DNA of 33,725 bases from an uncultured Actinomycetes bacterium (GCA_903918595.1 CAIXFB010000389.1:1-33725); one strand, 5' to 3'; counted from the stretch's first letter, positions 8,604 to 17,567 are shown. Made by a program: numbers and translations. The notes: generated by a model from the sequence alone, not told the origin.

Positions 8604-9548
8604 TTAGATGGACCCTTCTCGAACCGAATTCTCCGGCGGCAGCGCCGCGTTAAGAGCGAAATCAAGTGCCACTGTTACACGCGATGAACCTGAAAGCCAC
8701 TCCTCCCTTGGTGGCAGTGGAGGAACAATGCCTCCAAACTCAGGGCAGAACTGCTTGAAATCGCACCAACCGCATAATCGGGATGGGGTGGCCTTGAAAT
8801 CTTGCTGGTCACCCGCTCTGCTGATGGCGTCACGGATTGCCAGAATCTTGCGCTCCGTAGCGATCAGGTCATCAGCTGTAGGTGCGTATCGGACAAATTC
8901 CCCGTTTCCGAGGTACATCAGCTGGAGTTGGGTAGGAACCTCGTCTGTCATCCGCCACCAGGCGAGAGCGTAGAACCTCATCTGGAACATGGCCTTAGCC
9001 TCGAATGTTGCTGAAGGTGACTTCCCAGTCTTGTAATCCACAATCCTGATCAAGCCCTCGGGGCTGCGATCTACTCGATCTACGAAGCCACGAATCGTGA
9101 AATCTTTCTCAAGTGCGACGCTCAACGCCAATTCACGTGCATGCGGCTCAAGTCGACCGGGATCTTCCATCGCGAAGTAGGTTTCAAGGAGCGGAAGAAC
9201 TGGGCTGAGCACATGCGAGATATGCAGTGCTGATGCAACCGAATCGTGCCCTTCGGGAATCAACGTTTTGGCTGCATCCGGATCGGATTGACACAAGTCC
9301 TGCCAAGAGATGACGGCCAGTCTCTGCGCCTCTTCCACAGTGCGTTCAGCCGGCGCAACGTTAAACAGTCGCTCAAGTACTTCGTGAACGAGTGTGCCGC
9401 GGACTGCTGCAGCTGATGGTGCTGTGGGGAGTTGATCAATTGTCTTGAGCCGGTACATGAGGGGGCAGGTCAGAAAGTCGCCAGTTCTTGAGGGGGACAG
9501 GCTCTGCGGAAATGGTGTGCCCATCACCGGCTCGACGATCGCTGACAT
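8604..9548 (-). CDS. RecB-family PD-(D/E)XK exonuclease with Fe-S-type cysteines
   Basis: A 314-residue Cas4/AddB-like nuclease. The PD-(D/E)XK core is RGFVDRVDRS followed by IVDYKTGKSP (the Asp...Asp-x-Lys metal site). An early Cys (FLTCPLMYR) and a C-terminal cluster (LCGWCDFKQFCPEF) provide four cysteines in the arrangement that holds a 4Fe-4S cluster in AddB and Cas4. A conserved homologue sits next to trmI in mycobacteria (Rv2119 beside Rv2118c, as I recall), so the neighbourhood is ancestral. The physiological role is unproven; DNA end processing or repair is likely. It starts with ATG at 9548, six bases after a TAGGCT -10 element, so the transcript is probably leaderless. It is followed without space by the ABC exporter genes. 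Confidence 0.88.
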   Translation of the reverse strand: MSAIVEPVMGTPFPQSLSPSRTGDFLTCPLMYRLKTIDQLPTAPSAAAVRGTLVHEVLERLFNVAPAERTVEEAQRLAVISWQDLCQSDPDAAKTLIPEGHDSVASALHISHVLSPVLPLLETYFAMEDPGRLEPHARELALSVALEKDFTIRGFVDRVDRSPEGLIRIVDYKTGKSPSATFEAKAMFQMRFYALAWWRMTDEVPTQLQLMYLGNGEFVRYAPTADDLIATERKILAIRDAISRAGDQQDFKATPSRLCGWCDFKQFCPEFGGIVPPLPPREEWLSGSSRVTVALDFALNAALPPENSVREGSI

Positions 9549-9554
9549 TTGACT

Positions 9555-9560
9555 AGCCTA
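9555..9560 (-). promoter_or_regulatory. putative -10 of the RecB-type nuclease/ABC operon (leaderless)
   Basis: On the minus strand TAGGCT is followed by exactly six bases and then the nuclease ATG. This is the leaderless TAnnnT-N6-ATG arrangement seen repeatedly in the window. No Shine-Dalgarno sequence is available for this gene. Confidence 0.55.
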
Positions 9561-9569
9561 AGGCGCCGG

Positions 9570-9575
9570 TAGGGT
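9570..9575 (+). promoter_or_regulatory. putative -10 of trmI (leaderless)
   Basis: TAGGGT is followed by six bases and the trmI ATG. It lies nine bases from the oppositely oriented -10 of the nuclease gene, so the two promoters share the same roughly 30 bases and each other's -35 space. Confidence 0.5.
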
Positions 9576-9581
9576 CGGGGA

Positions 9582-10547
9582 ATGGCCAGACGCGGACGAC
9601 GAGCCCATCCTGAACCTCCCACGGATGCGGTGGAGGTGGGCTCTCGCCCACAAGGGGTCCTGCGCGAGGGTGATCTTGTGCAAATGACTGATCCGCGCCT
9701 GAACAAATACACCATCACTTTGCAGGCAGGTGCGAGCACGCACACACACCGCGGTCATATCGAGCACGACACCCTCATTGGCCTTCCTGATGGGAATGTG
9801 GTCATGTCGTCCCGAGAGGTGCCCTTCCTCGTCCTCAGGCCGATGCTCGACGACTACGTATTGGGGATGCCTCGCGAGGCAGCCGTGGTGTACCCCAAGG
9901 ATGCCGTCCGCATCGCAGGTTTGGCGGGGGCCCAAGCTGGAGCGAGGATCATTGAGGCTGGGGCGGGCTCTGGCTCGCTTTCCTGCTATTTGCTCTCTGG
10001 AGTGGGCACGAGCGGTGCACTCATGAGCATCGAAAGGCGATCCGATTTCGCGGAGGTCGCAGCACAGAATGTTCGACGATGGTTTGGTGGGTTCCCTACG
10101 AATTGGACCATCACCACGGGTGACTTTAATGACGAGGCTCCCGCAGACCACTCCTGGGACGGCGTCGTTCTGGACATGCTGGCACCGTGGGAGTGCCTCG
10201 AGGCCGCTCACCTGAGTTTGCGTCCCGGAGGTGCCCTCGTGGGCTATGTGGCAACGGCCACCCAACTTTCCACCCTGGTGGAAAGTCTCCGAGTCCACGA
10301 CAAATGGATTGAGCCGAGAGCAGAGGAACTCATGCTGCGCACGTGGCACCTCGATGGGTTGTCGGTCCGCCCGGATCACAAAATGAACGGTCATACCGGG
10401 TTCTTGGTCGCCACGCGAGCCCTCTCGGCGGGTATATCGGCCCCTCGCCGGGCTCGACGGCCCGCACCCACCGCATACGGCGCCGACTACGACGGACCGC
10501 GCGCAGAGGGGTCTGTCCCTCCTGCCGATTCCGACATTTCGGGTTAG
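9582..10547 (+). CDS. trmI: tRNA (adenine-58-N1)-methyltransferase
   Basis: A SAM-dependent enzyme that makes m1A58 in the T-loop of tRNAs, working as a homotetramer in the cytoplasm. The 321-residue product has the N-terminal beta domain (LREGDLVQMTDPRLNKYTI), the SAM-binding motif IEAGAGSGSLS near residue 126, and the DMLAPWECLEAA motif that matches DMxxPW of TrmI. The basic, low-complexity N-terminus and the tail after about residue 290 look poorly conserved. ATG at 9582 is supported by the -10 placed six bases upstream; a later Met (MTDPRLN) is a less likely start. The trmI-arc-dop-pup-prcBA order is the standard actinobacterial one (Rv2118c to Rv2109c). The arc promoter overlaps its stop codon. 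Confidence 0.93.
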   Translation: MARRGRRAHPEPPTDAVEVGSRPQGVLREGDLVQMTDPRLNKYTITLQAGASTHTHRGHIEHDTLIGLPDGNVVMSSREVPFLVLRPMLDDYVLGMPREAAVVYPKDAVRIAGLAGAQAGARIIEAGAGSGSLSCYLLSGVGTSGALMSIERRSDFAEVAAQNVRRWFGGFPTNWTITTGDFNDEAPADHSWDGVVLDMLAPWECLEAAHLSLRPGGALVGYVATATQLSTLVESLRVHDKWIEPRAEELMLRTWHLDGLSVRPDHKMNGHTGFLVATRALSAGISAPRRARRPAPTAYGADYDGPRAEGSVPPADSDISG

Positions 10548-10550
10548 AGT
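10545..10550 (+). promoter_or_regulatory. putative -10 of arc/mpa (transcript with a short leader)
   Basis: TAGAGT overlaps the trmI stop codon. With the usual spacing, transcription would start near 10557 and give a leader of about 31 bases that contains the GGAGG ribosome binding site. Unlike most promoters in this window it would therefore produce a leadered message. Confidence 0.45.
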
Positions 10551-10577
10551 CAACGTTGAGTGTTCCCCTTAGTCACC

Positions 10578-10582
10578 GGAGG
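10578..10582 (+). promoter_or_regulatory. ribosome binding site of arc/mpa
   Basis: GGAGG lies five bases before the GTG at 10588. It decides the start, because GTG would otherwise be easy to miss. Confidence 0.8.
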
Positions 10583-10587
10583 TAAGC

Positions 10588-12237
10588 GTGTCCGAGACAG
10601 GTGCGTCAGTAAACGGTGATTCAAGCGCTGCAGGCGACCTGCAAGCCGAACTTGCTGCTCAACGTGATCACAACGAGCGGTTGATCTCTACCCTGCGTGA
10701 TGCGCGTGAGCAGATCGTTACGTTGAAGGCTGAAGTAGATCGTCTAGCCGAACCACCAAGTGGCTACGGAACACTTCTGACCCGACTTGACGATGGAAGT
10801 GTCGACATCATGGCGTCGGGCAAGAAGTTGCGTGTCTCGGTGAGTCCAGCCGTCGACGTCATTTCACTCACACCTGGCCGCGAGGTCATGCTGAACGAAA
10901 CCATGAACATCATCGGTGTTCGCGAATATGAGGACGTTGGAGAAATCGTCACCCTCAAGGAGCGGCTCGGGCCTGACCGCGCGTTGGTGTTGGCTCACTC
11001 GGACGAGGAGCGTGTGGTGCGGTTGGCCACGTCACTTCAAGATGAGATTCTTCGGGCAGGGGATTCGCTCCTTTGCGATACGCGCAGTTCCTATGTCATG
11101 GAAAAGGTCCCCAAAGCCGAAGTTGAAGAACTGGTCCTTGAAGAGGTTCCAGATATCGACTACTCGCAGATAGGTGGCCTGCGGGACCAAATCGAGTCCA
11201 TTCGCGATGCTGTTGAGATGCCGTTCTTGCACGCAGATCTTTTTGCCGAACACAAACTCAAGGCGCCCAAGGGAATTCTCTTGTATGGCCCTCCGGGTTG
11301 CGGGAAAACCCTCATTGCCAAAGCGGTCGCTAATTCTCTCGCCAAGAAGGTTGCGGAGAAAACAGGAAAGGATGAGGCTCGATCCTTCTTCCTCAATATC
11401 AAGGGACCAGAACTGCTCAATAAGTACGTTGGTGAGACCGAACGCCACATCCGTCTGGTGTTTCAAAGGGCGCGTGAGAAAGCGTCAGAGGGCACTCCTG
11501 TGATCGTGTTCTTTGATGAGATGGATTCACTTTTCAGAACTCGTGGTACAGGTGTCAGCAGTGATGTTGAGAACACCATCGTTCCTCAATTGCTGAGTGA
11601 GATCGATGGGGTCGAATCACTGGAGAATGTGATTGTGATTGGCGCCTCGAATCGCGAGGACATGATCGACCCCGCAATCCTGAGGCCTGGCCGTCTCGAT
11701 GTGAAGATCAAAATCGAAAGGCCTGATGCTGAGGCGGCGCGTGAGATTCTTGGTAAGTATCTGATTGCTGAATTACCACTCCATCAAGATGATCTTGCTG
11801 AGAATGGCGATAACCGCGAAGCGACAGTGCAGTCAATGATTCAGGTGGCGGTCGAGCGCATGTATTCCGAATCGGAAGACAACAGATTCCTCGAAGTGAC
11901 ATATGCCAATGGAGATAAAGAGATTCTGTATTTCAAAGACTTCAATTCGGGTGCGATGTTGGAAAATATCGTGTCAAGGGCCAAGAAATCGGCAATCAAG
12001 GATTTTCTGGCAACTGGCGACCGAGGGATTCGGGTTCAACATCTTCTTGATGCTTGCGTCGATGAGTTCAGGGAGAACGAGGATCTTCCGAACACCACGA
12101 ACCCGGATGACTGGGCTCGAATTTCAGGCAAGAAGGGCGAACGGATCATTTTCATCAGGACCTTGATCAGGGGCAAGAAGGGTGCAGAGCCCGGTCGCTC
12201 GATTGATACTGCAAGCCACACTGGTCAGTACCTGTAG
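10588..12237 (+). CDS. arc: proteasomal AAA+ ATPase ARC/Mpa
   Basis: A hexameric ring ATPase (549 residues) that captures pupylated proteins, unfolds them and feeds them to the 20S proteasome. An N-terminal coiled coil spans about residues 15-55 ([20 protein letters not shown] and onward), which in the family binds Pup. It is followed by the double OB domain (about 60-190). The AAA domain has Walker A GPPGCGKT near residue 234, Walker [11 protein letters not shown] near 307, and the second region of homology, [18 protein letters not shown]. The protein ends in GQYL; the penultimate Tyr is the docking motif known from mycobacterial Mpa. Start is GTG with a GGAGG site. Dop follows after five bases, indicating a shared transcript. 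Confidence 0.97.
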   Translation: MSETGASVNGDSSAAGDLQAELAAQRDHNERLISTLRDAREQIVTLKAEVDRLAEPPSGYGTLLTRLDDGSVDIMASGKKLRVSVSPAVDVISLTPGREVMLNETMNIIGVREYEDVGEIVTLKERLGPDRALVLAHSDEERVVRLATSLQDEILRAGDSLLCDTRSSYVMEKVPKAEVEELVLEEVPDIDYSQIGGLRDQIESIRDAVEMPFLHADLFAEHKLKAPKGILLYGPPGCGKTLIAKAVANSLAKKVAEKTGKDEARSFFLNIKGPELLNKYVGETERHIRLVFQRAREKASEGTPVIVFFDEMDSLFRTRGTGVSSDVENTIVPQLLSEIDGVESLENVIVIGASNREDMIDPAILRPGRLDVKIKIERPDAEAAREILGKYLIAELPLHQDDLAENGDNREATVQSMIQVAVERMYSESEDNRFLEVTYANGDKEILYFKDFNSGAMLENIVSRAKKSAIKDFLATGDRGIRVQHLLDACVDEFRENEDLPNTTNPDDWARISGKKGERIIFIRTLIRGKKGAEPGRSIDTASHTGQYL

Positions 12238-12242
12238 CCCCA

Positions 12243-13763
12243 ATGAGTGTTCACCGCATTATGGGCATCGAGACGGAATACGGAATCTCGACGCCGTCGG
12301 ATCCAACGATGAATCCCATGGTGGCATCGACGCACATTGTTAATGCCTATGCGCAACTGGTCGCCTCGCCTCAGTCAACTCACCAGCGTTGGGATTACGC
12401 GGTCGAATCCCCATTGCGAGATGCCCGAGGCTTTGATCAGTCTCGTGCAGAAGCAGATCCGAGCCAACTGACAGACGATGATTTAGGGCTTGCCAATGTC
12501 ATCTTGACTAACGGCGCCAGGCTCTATGTGGATCATGCCCATCCGGAGTACTCAAGCCCAGAAGTCACCAATCCGCGTGATGCTGTTCTCTGGGATCGGG
12601 CTGGAGAGGTGGTGATGGAGCGTGCGGCTGCAGCGACCTCTCTCGTGATGGGAGGCCAGCAGATCCTCTTGTACAAGAACAACACAGACAACAAAGGTGC
12701 GTCGTACGGTTGTCACGAGAACTACCTCATGAAGAGGAGCACGCCCTTCGCAGACATCGTGAAGTATCTGATTCCATTTTTCATCACGCGCCAGATTTTT
12801 ACAGGATCTGGAAGACTGGGTGTCGGCCAAGATGGAGCATCAAAGGTTTTTCAACTGAGTCAGCGCGCTGACTTCTTTGAAGTGGAAGTAGGCCTGGAAA
12901 CCACACTCAAACGTCCGATCATCAATACGCGAGACGAGCCACACGCGGATCCAGAGAAGTATCGCAGGTTGCATGTCATCGTCGGTGATGCGAATTTATC
13001 TGAAGTTGCCACCTATCTGAAAATGGGAACTACCTCAATTGTCCTCGCAATGATCGAAGAGGGTGCCCTTGCCGATTGCGATCTGATGCCATCGGATCCG
13101 GTTCGCGAGATGCATCGAGTTTCTCACGACGTCACATTGAGCAACAGATTGCTTCTGAATTCGGGCGAGGAATTGACCGCCCTCGAGATTCAATACGAAT
13201 TGCTTGGTCGTGCCGAGAAGTTTTGTTCGGAACGGCCAGATTATGACGTTGATGTGATGACCAAGGATGTTCTTGAAAGGTGGCGCCTCGTCCTCGACCA
13301 ACTCAGTATGGATCCGAAGCTCGCAGCAAAATCTGTGGATTGGGTAGCAAAGTACGCACTCATGACCGGATACATCAACCGCGATGCGCTTACCTGGGAT
13401 GATCCACGGCTCCAGCTGATTGACCTGCAGTACTCCGATCTCCGGCCGGGCAAAGGCTTGGCCAAGAAGTTGATCGCCGCTGGGCGCTTGGACAAGATCG
13501 TTGAGGAGTCTGAAGTGGTGGATGCAGTCGGGCATCCCCCAACGAACACGCGAGCCTATTTCCGGGGGGAATGCATGCGCCGATTCCCGGAATCCGTAGC
13601 GGCAGCCTCGTGGGATTCGATTGTTTTTGACCTCGATGGGCACGAAGCTCTGCTTCGGGTGCCCACGCTAGAACCCACTCGCGGAACAAAGGAGCATGTT
13701 GGCGCACTTCTCGACGTTTGCGCCAGCGCTGAAGCACTCGTTGCGGCCCTCGTGGCAGATTGA
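12243..13763 (+). CDS. dop: Pup deamidase/depupylase
   Basis: Converts the C-terminal Gln of Pup to Glu and also removes Pup from substrates. The 506-residue product belongs to the glutamine-synthetase-like PafA/Dop family: MGIETEYGIST at the N-terminus (Glu10, ATP/Mg binding), catalytic-site Asp97 in LYVDHAHPEYSS (equivalent to Asp95 of mycobacterial Dop), and [18 protein letters not shown]. It is assigned to Dop rather than PafA because it has the extra loop between residues about 38 and 85 that PafA lacks, and because of its place between arc and pup. Start is ATG at 12243, five bases after arc, with no good ribosome binding site, so translation probably depends on coupling to arc. The pup promoter follows its stop. 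Confidence 0.96.
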   Translation: MSVHRIMGIETEYGISTPSDPTMNPMVASTHIVNAYAQLVASPQSTHQRWDYAVESPLRDARGFDQSRAEADPSQLTDDDLGLANVILTNGARLYVDHAHPEYSSPEVTNPRDAVLWDRAGEVVMERAAAATSLVMGGQQILLYKNNTDNKGASYGCHENYLMKRSTPFADIVKYLIPFFITRQIFTGSGRLGVGQDGASKVFQLSQRADFFEVEVGLETTLKRPIINTRDEPHADPEKYRRLHVIVGDANLSEVATYLKMGTTSIVLAMIEEGALADCDLMPSDPVREMHRVSHDVTLSNRLLLNSGEELTALEIQYELLGRAEKFCSERPDYDVDVMTKDVLERWRLVLDQLSMDPKLAAKSVDWVAKYALMTGYINRDALTWDDPRLQLIDLQYSDLRPGKGLAKKLIAAGRLDKIVEESEVVDAVGHPPTNTRAYFRGECMRRFPESVAAASWDSIVFDLDGHEALLRVPTLEPTRGTKEHVGALLDVCASAEALVAALVAD

Positions 13764-13787
13764 CGCGCTATGTATGTCAGTTCAGGT

Positions 13788-13793
13788 TAATCT
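13788..13793 (+). promoter_or_regulatory. putative -10 of pup-prcB-prcA (leaderless)
   Basis: TAATCT is followed by six bases and the pup ATG. The adjacent AGGGG is too close to the ATG to act as a normal ribosome binding site, which favours a leaderless message. This would let pup and the core proteasome be expressed separately from arc-dop. Confidence 0.5.
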
Positions 13794-13799
13794 AGGGGC

Positions 13800-14009
13800 A
13801 TGCCTAGCCAGGAGAAAGCCGACGCGCGCGCCCGTAGCACTTCGCAGCAGTCTGAGGATGATGAAGTCTCTGGCAAAGCAGCGTCCCAGGAGGTAGCGCC
13901 TTCGGAGGTCGACGCTGATGTTGATGCGATCTTGGCGGAAATCGACGAGGTCTTAGAAGTCAACGCTGAAGATTTTGTGAAGTCCTTCATCCAGAAGGGC
14001 GGACAATGA
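13800..14009 (+). CDS. pup: prokaryotic ubiquitin-like protein Pup
   Basis: The 69-residue modifier that is attached to lysines of target proteins. It is short, acidic and largely disordered in appearance, with the conserved C-terminal helix region ([22 protein letters not shown]) that binds ARC/Mpa and the terminal IQKGGQ. Because the last residue is Gln, Dop must deamidate it before PafA can use it. It is slightly longer than the 64-residue mycobacterial Pup. Its ATG is set by the -10 element six bases upstream. Its stop overlaps the prcB ATG (ATGA), so pup and the proteasome beta subunit are translationally coupled. Confidence 0.97.
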   Translation: MPSQEKADARARSTSQQSEDDEVSGKAASQEVAPSEVDADVDAILAEIDEVLEVNAEDFVKSFIQKGGQ

Positions 14010-14863
14010 TTCCGTCGTCTTCAGGTGGGGTCGATCTCAATATCGCTCTTTCCGCTCCGCGGCATGCCTCGTTCTCTGACTTCCTGCTTCGGGTCAGTGG
14101 GTCGATGGGCGTTGATGTACCGCTGAACTCTCACACACCAATGGTTGATGTCTTGCATGGCACAACCATCGTGGGTCTGCAATGCGCCGGTGGCATGGTG
14201 ATGGCTGGTGATCGCAGGGCCACGATGGGAAACTTCATTGCGCAGCGCGATATCGAAAAGGTGTTCGCAGCCGATAGCCATTCTGTTGTAGGGATTGCCG
14301 GTACTGCAGGCTTAGCTGTTGAATTGGTCCGGCTGTTTCAAGTTGAATTGGAACACTACGAAAAGATCGAAGGGGTCTCTTTGTCACTCGATGGCAAAGC
14401 GAATCGACTCGCAACGATGCTTCGTGGGAACTTGGGTATGGCCATGCAAGGTCTGGCGGTGGTACCCCTCTTTGGTGGTTATGACCTAGCCAAAGAGAAA
14501 GGACGGCTCTTTTCATATGACGTCACGGGTGGGCGTTATGAGGAGCACGATTTCTATGCGGTCGGCTCGGGGAGCACCTTTGCGCGCGGTTCCTTGAAAA
14601 AACTCTTTGCTCGCGGAGCATCTGAGACTGACGCTGTTCAGGCCGCATTGGAGTCCCTGTATGACGCGGCTGATGACGACAGCGCCACCGGCGGCCCCGA
14701 TCTCAATCGCAGAATCTTTCCAGTGGTGGCAGTAGCGAGTGCTGATGGAGTTCGAATCCTTGATGAAAGTGAAGTCGAGGATCAAGTCCGGCGTTTGGTT
14801 GAGCGTCGCCATGTGCGCCCAGATGGCCCATTCGCGCCCAACGATGGCGGGGCCACCTCATGA
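14006..14863 (+). CDS. prcB: 20S proteasome beta subunit (catalytic)
   Basis: The proteolytic subunit, which forms the two inner heptameric rings. The 285-residue precursor carries a 52-residue propeptide. Cleavage at HG|TTIVGLQ exposes the N-terminal nucleophile Thr53. Counting from it, Asp17 (AGDRRAT) and Lys33 (RDIEKVF) fall exactly at the family's catalytic positions, so the enzyme should be active. The C-terminus after about residue 265 is extended and polar, as in other actinobacteria. Start and stop both form ATGA overlaps, with pup upstream and prcA downstream, giving a tightly coupled pup-prcB-prcA unit. Confidence 0.97.
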   Translation: MIPSSSGGVDLNIALSAPRHASFSDFLLRVSGSMGVDVPLNSHTPMVDVLHGTTIVGLQCAGGMVMAGDRRATMGNFIAQRDIEKVFAADSHSVVGIAGTAGLAVELVRLFQVELEHYEKIEGVSLSLDGKANRLATMLRGNLGMAMQGLAVVPLFGGYDLAKEKGRLFSYDVTGGRYEEHDFYAVGSGSTFARGSLKKLFARGASETDAVQAALESLYDAADDDSATGGPDLNRRIFPVVAVASADGVRILDESEVEDQVRRLVERRHVRPDGPFAPNDGGATS

Positions 14864-15552
14864 GCATGCCATTTTACGTTTCGCCAGAACAGGTGATGAA
14901 AGATAAGGCCGATTTTGCCCGAAAGGGGATTGCTCGGGGAAGAAGTGTTGTAGTTATTCAGTATGGGTCGGGCATCCTTTTTGTAGCCGAAAACCCGTCA
15001 AGGGCCTTGCACAAGATTAGCGAAATTTATGACCGGATTGGATTTGCTGCTGTTGGCAAATACAACGAATTCGAAAATCTGCGAGTTGCGGGTGTGCGTC
15101 TTGCCGATCTTCGTGGATACGCATACGACCGCACAGATGTCACGGGTAGAAGTTTGGCAAACGCCTATGCACAAACCTTAGGAACAATCTTCACTGAGAC
15201 CGCCAAGCCGTATGAGGTCGAGATTGTCGTCGCTGAATTGGGTGTCGATGAGGCCACTGATCAGATATATCGGCTGACGTTTGATGGGTCAGTTGCTGAT
15301 GAGCATGGATATGTTGCAATGGGCGGGTCAGCTGAAGCCATCGAAGGGGCGCTATCCGAGGTTTGGAAGTCCGGTCAGAGTGAATTCGAAAGCCTCACCC
15401 AGGCCGTTCATGTGCTTTCCCATCACGCCCTTGATGAGGTACGCACCCTTTCGGGCCGTGATCTGGAAGTGGCCGTTTTAGATCGAAACCGGTCAAGGCG
15501 AACCTTCAGAAGACTCGAAACGGCTGAGATCGATCGTGTTCTCGCAGGCTGA
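14860..15552 (+). CDS. prcA: 20S proteasome alpha subunit
   Basis: Forms the outer heptameric rings that gate the chamber and receive the ARC C-termini. The 230-residue protein starts [27 protein letters not shown], the conserved H0 helix and gate region, and lacks a catalytic N-terminal Thr, as expected. [17 protein letters not shown] and the AAVGKYNEF segment match actinobacterial PrcA. The C-terminus is Arg-rich ([13 protein letters not shown]). Its ATG overlaps the prcB stop by four bases. A new promoter for pafA begins about 17 bases after its stop. Confidence 0.97.
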   Translation: MSMPFYVSPEQVMKDKADFARKGIARGRSVVVIQYGSGILFVAENPSRALHKISEIYDRIGFAAVGKYNEFENLRVAGVRLADLRGYAYDRTDVTGRSLANAYAQTLGTIFTETAKPYEVEIVVAELGVDEATDQIYRLTFDGSVADEHGYVAMGGSAEAIEGALSEVWKSGQSEFESLTQAVHVLSHHALDEVRTLSGRDLEVAVLDRNRSRRTFRRLETAEIDRVLAG

Positions 15553-15568
15553 AAGTCTCGTTTCGGCT

Positions 15569-15574
15569 TAGAGT
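15569..15574 (+). promoter_or_regulatory. putative -10 of pafA (leaderless)
   Basis: TAGAGT is followed by six bases and the pafA ATG. No Shine-Dalgarno sequence of useful strength lies at the normal distance. Confidence 0.5.
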
Positions 15575-15580
15575 GAAGCG

Positions 15581-16945
15581 ATGGACCGACGGATATTCGG
15601 GATCGAGACCGAGTATGGGGTGACCTGCACCTTCAAGGGGCAGCGTCGACTGAGCCCTGATGAGGTGGCGCGCTACCTGTTCCGTCGGGTCGTGTCGTGG
15701 GGGAGAAGTAGCAATGTCTTCCTCCGGAACGGGTCCCGTCTGTACCTAGATGTTGGAAGCCACCCTGAATACGCAACGGCAGAGTGCGACGACATTCCCA
15801 CATTGTTGGCCCACGACCGAGCCGGCGAGAGGATCCTTGAAGGTCTATGTGTCGATGCGGAAGAACGTTTGGCCGAAGAGGGCATTCAAGGAGATGTGTA
15901 CCTGTTCAAGAACAACACTGATTCGGCGGGAAACTCCTACGGGTGTCACGAGAACTACCTTGTCGATCGAGCAGGGGATTTCACCCGCCTCGCAGACGGT
16001 TTCATTCCTTTTTTGATCTCTCGCCAGATTCTGGTCGGCGCCGGGAAGGTCCTGCAAACACCTCGAGGTGCGGTGTATTGCGTCTCCCAGCGCGCAGACC
16101 ACATCTGGGAAGGTGTTTCGAGTGCAACCACACGCTCGCGGCCCATCATCAATACGCGCGATGAACCACATGCGGATGCTGATCTGTACCGCCGACTTCA
16201 TGTAATTGTCGGTGATAGCAACATGAGCGAGACGACCAATTTGCTCAAAGTTGGCTCAGCAGATCTCGTTCTGCGAATGCTCGAAGCGGGGGTTACCCTT
16301 CGCGATCTCTCATTGGAGAATCCGATCAGAGCGATCCGAGAAATAAGTCATGACGTAACGGGATCAGTCCAAGTGAAGTTGGCAAATGGGCGTGAACTTT
16401 CCGCCCTGGAGATGCAGGCTGAGTACTTTGAGAAAGCCAACGATTTTGCGCAAAGACGCGGGCTGACTGAGGATTCGACAATCAGAAGGGTGCTTGAGCT
16501 TTGGGGACGTTCGATCAAAGCGATCGAAAGTCAGGATTTCTCCCTGATCGATCGAGAGATTGATTGGGTCATCAAGCGGTCAATCATTGAGCGCTACATG
16601 GCAAAGCACGATCTCCCGTTGTCCTCGCCCAGGATCGCCCAGCTCGATATGGCGTATCACGATGTCAATCGGAAGCGGGGAATCTTCTATTTGCTCGAGT
16701 CTCGCGGCCTGGTCGAGCGGGTCATCAACGACATCGACATTCTTCGGGCCAAAATGGAGCCTCCACAGACTACAAGGGCGAAGTTGCGTGGGGATTTTGT
16801 GAAGAGGGCAATGGAGTGCAAGCGGGACTTCACTGTTGATTGGGTTCACCTCAAACTGAATGACCAGGCACAGCGCACGGTGTTGTGCAAAGACCCTTTC
16901 CTCGCCGTGGATGAGCGTGTCGAGCGCCTCATCGCCAGCATGTGA
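15581..16945 (+). CDS. pafA: Pup-protein ligase
   Basis: Uses ATP to form an isopeptide bond between the Pup C-terminal Glu and substrate lysines. The 454-residue product is a paralogue of the nearby dop: [14 protein letters not shown] (Glu9, nucleotide/Mg site), catalytic Asp57 in [35 protein letters not shown], and the shared [13 protein letters not shown] block. It lacks the Dop loop, and the residues after [14 protein letters not shown] match PafA. It has its own leaderless-type promoter and is therefore not strictly tied to the proteasome subunits. A separate promoter for the FKBP genes follows its stop. Confidence 0.97.
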   Translation: MDRRIFGIETEYGVTCTFKGQRRLSPDEVARYLFRRVVSWGRSSNVFLRNGSRLYLDVGSHPEYATAECDDIPTLLAHDRAGERILEGLCVDAEERLAEEGIQGDVYLFKNNTDSAGNSYGCHENYLVDRAGDFTRLADGFIPFLISRQILVGAGKVLQTPRGAVYCVSQRADHIWEGVSSATTRSRPIINTRDEPHADADLYRRLHVIVGDSNMSETTNLLKVGSADLVLRMLEAGVTLRDLSLENPIRAIREISHDVTGSVQVKLANGRELSALEMQAEYFEKANDFAQRRGLTEDSTIRRVLELWGRSIKAIESQDFSLIDREIDWVIKRSIIERYMAKHDLPLSSPRIAQLDMAYHDVNRKRGIFYLLESRGLVERVINDIDILRAKMEPPQTTRAKLRGDFVKRAMECKRDFTVDWVHLKLNDQAQRTVLCKDPFLAVDERVERLIASM

Positions 16946-16957
16946 CGCTGTATTGCA

Positions 16958-16963
16958 TAGGCT
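16958..16963 (+). promoter_or_regulatory. putative -10 of the FKBP lipoprotein gene (leaderless)
   Basis: TAGGCT is followed by six bases and a GTG that opens the lipoprotein reading frame. The hexamer is identical to the -10 candidates of the RecB-type nuclease and of tatA. Confidence 0.5.
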
Positions 16964-16969
16964 TGCTGG

Positions 16970-17560
16970 GTGAAGATGACCGTAAAGCTTATTCCAGCTC
17001 TGGCTGTAGGTGTGCTTGTTCTGGCTGCCTGCTCCGGACCCGAAGAGCCTGCAACATCGGCTGATGCGCCCCTCGGCGGTGCCTACCTCGCGAGTGATTG
17101 CGCTATTCAAGGAGCACCCACTGAGGTGGTGGATCCCCCGGCGGGGGCCACGGCACCGGGCGTAGTGGTCGCCGATGGAGGCGAGGGCATTCCCGTCGTC
17201 TACGTTGCAGCCGATGCGGCGCCCGCCACGGAGTTGCAGGTTGTGACCATACGCCCCGGAAATGGGCCGAGTGCAGCGCTCGGCGACAACATCACGGTCA
17301 ACTATTGCGGAGTCGGGCTTTCGACCGGCACGTTATTTGATTCTTCGTGGATGCGGGGAGAACCTGCAACATTCCCTCTGGTTGAGGGCGGTTTGATCGC
17401 TGGTTGGACACAGGGGGTGCCCGGCATGCAGTTGGGTGAACAGTCCCTGCTCGTTATCCCCAGTGAATTGGCCTACGGTTCCAACCCACCTCCGGGCATT
17501 GAGCCGGATGAAAGTTTGGTTTTTGTTGTAGAGCTACTCGACATCAATGGAGAGGGATAA
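16970..17560 (+). CDS. FKBP-type peptidyl-prolyl isomerase, lipoprotein
   Basis: A 196-residue secreted prolyl isomerase anchored by a lipid. The signal peptide has a basic start and hydrophobic core followed by the lipobox LAAC, with lipid-modified Cys21. A low-complexity linker leads to an FKBP domain (about 100-195) with GDNITVNYCGV, LFDSSW, GLIAGWTQGVPGMQLGE and IPSELAYGS. In the family this fold catalyses cis-trans isomerisation of X-Pro bonds during folding of exported proteins. The start is GTG at 16970, chosen from the -10 element six bases upstream; MTVKLIP two codons later is an alternative. A second, cytosolic FKBP gene follows almost directly. Confidence 0.92.
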   Translation: MKMTVKLIPALAVGVLVLAACSGPEEPATSADAPLGGAYLASDCAIQGAPTEVVDPPAGATAPGVVVADGGEGIPVVYVAADAAPATELQVVTIRPGNGPSAALGDNITVNYCGVGLSTGTLFDSSWMRGEPATFPLVEGGLIAGWTQGVPGMQLGEQSLLVIPSELAYGSNPPPGIEPDESLVFVVELLDINGEG

Positions 17561-17567
17561 ATCACCC

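Noticed and set aside
8603-8665. Upstream extension of the ABC ATPase
   Set aside because: It overlaps the nuclease coding end, is basic and unlike family N-termini; the internal ATG at 8602 has a good ribosome binding site.
9558-10553. 331-residue minus-strand ORF
   Set aside because: Antisense shadow of trmI; the sequence has no family features and would cover the divergent promoters.
13760-13765. TTGACG as a -35 box for pup
   Set aside because: The spacer to TAATCT would be 22 bases, too long for a standard promoter, and the hexamer overlaps the dop stop codon.
16206-16228. TTGTCGGTG, an exact match to the upstream half of the PafBC-dependent promoter motif
   Set aside because: It lies inside pafA, encoding the conserved IVGDSN residues, and the TAnnnT expected eight bases later is absent (ATGAGC).
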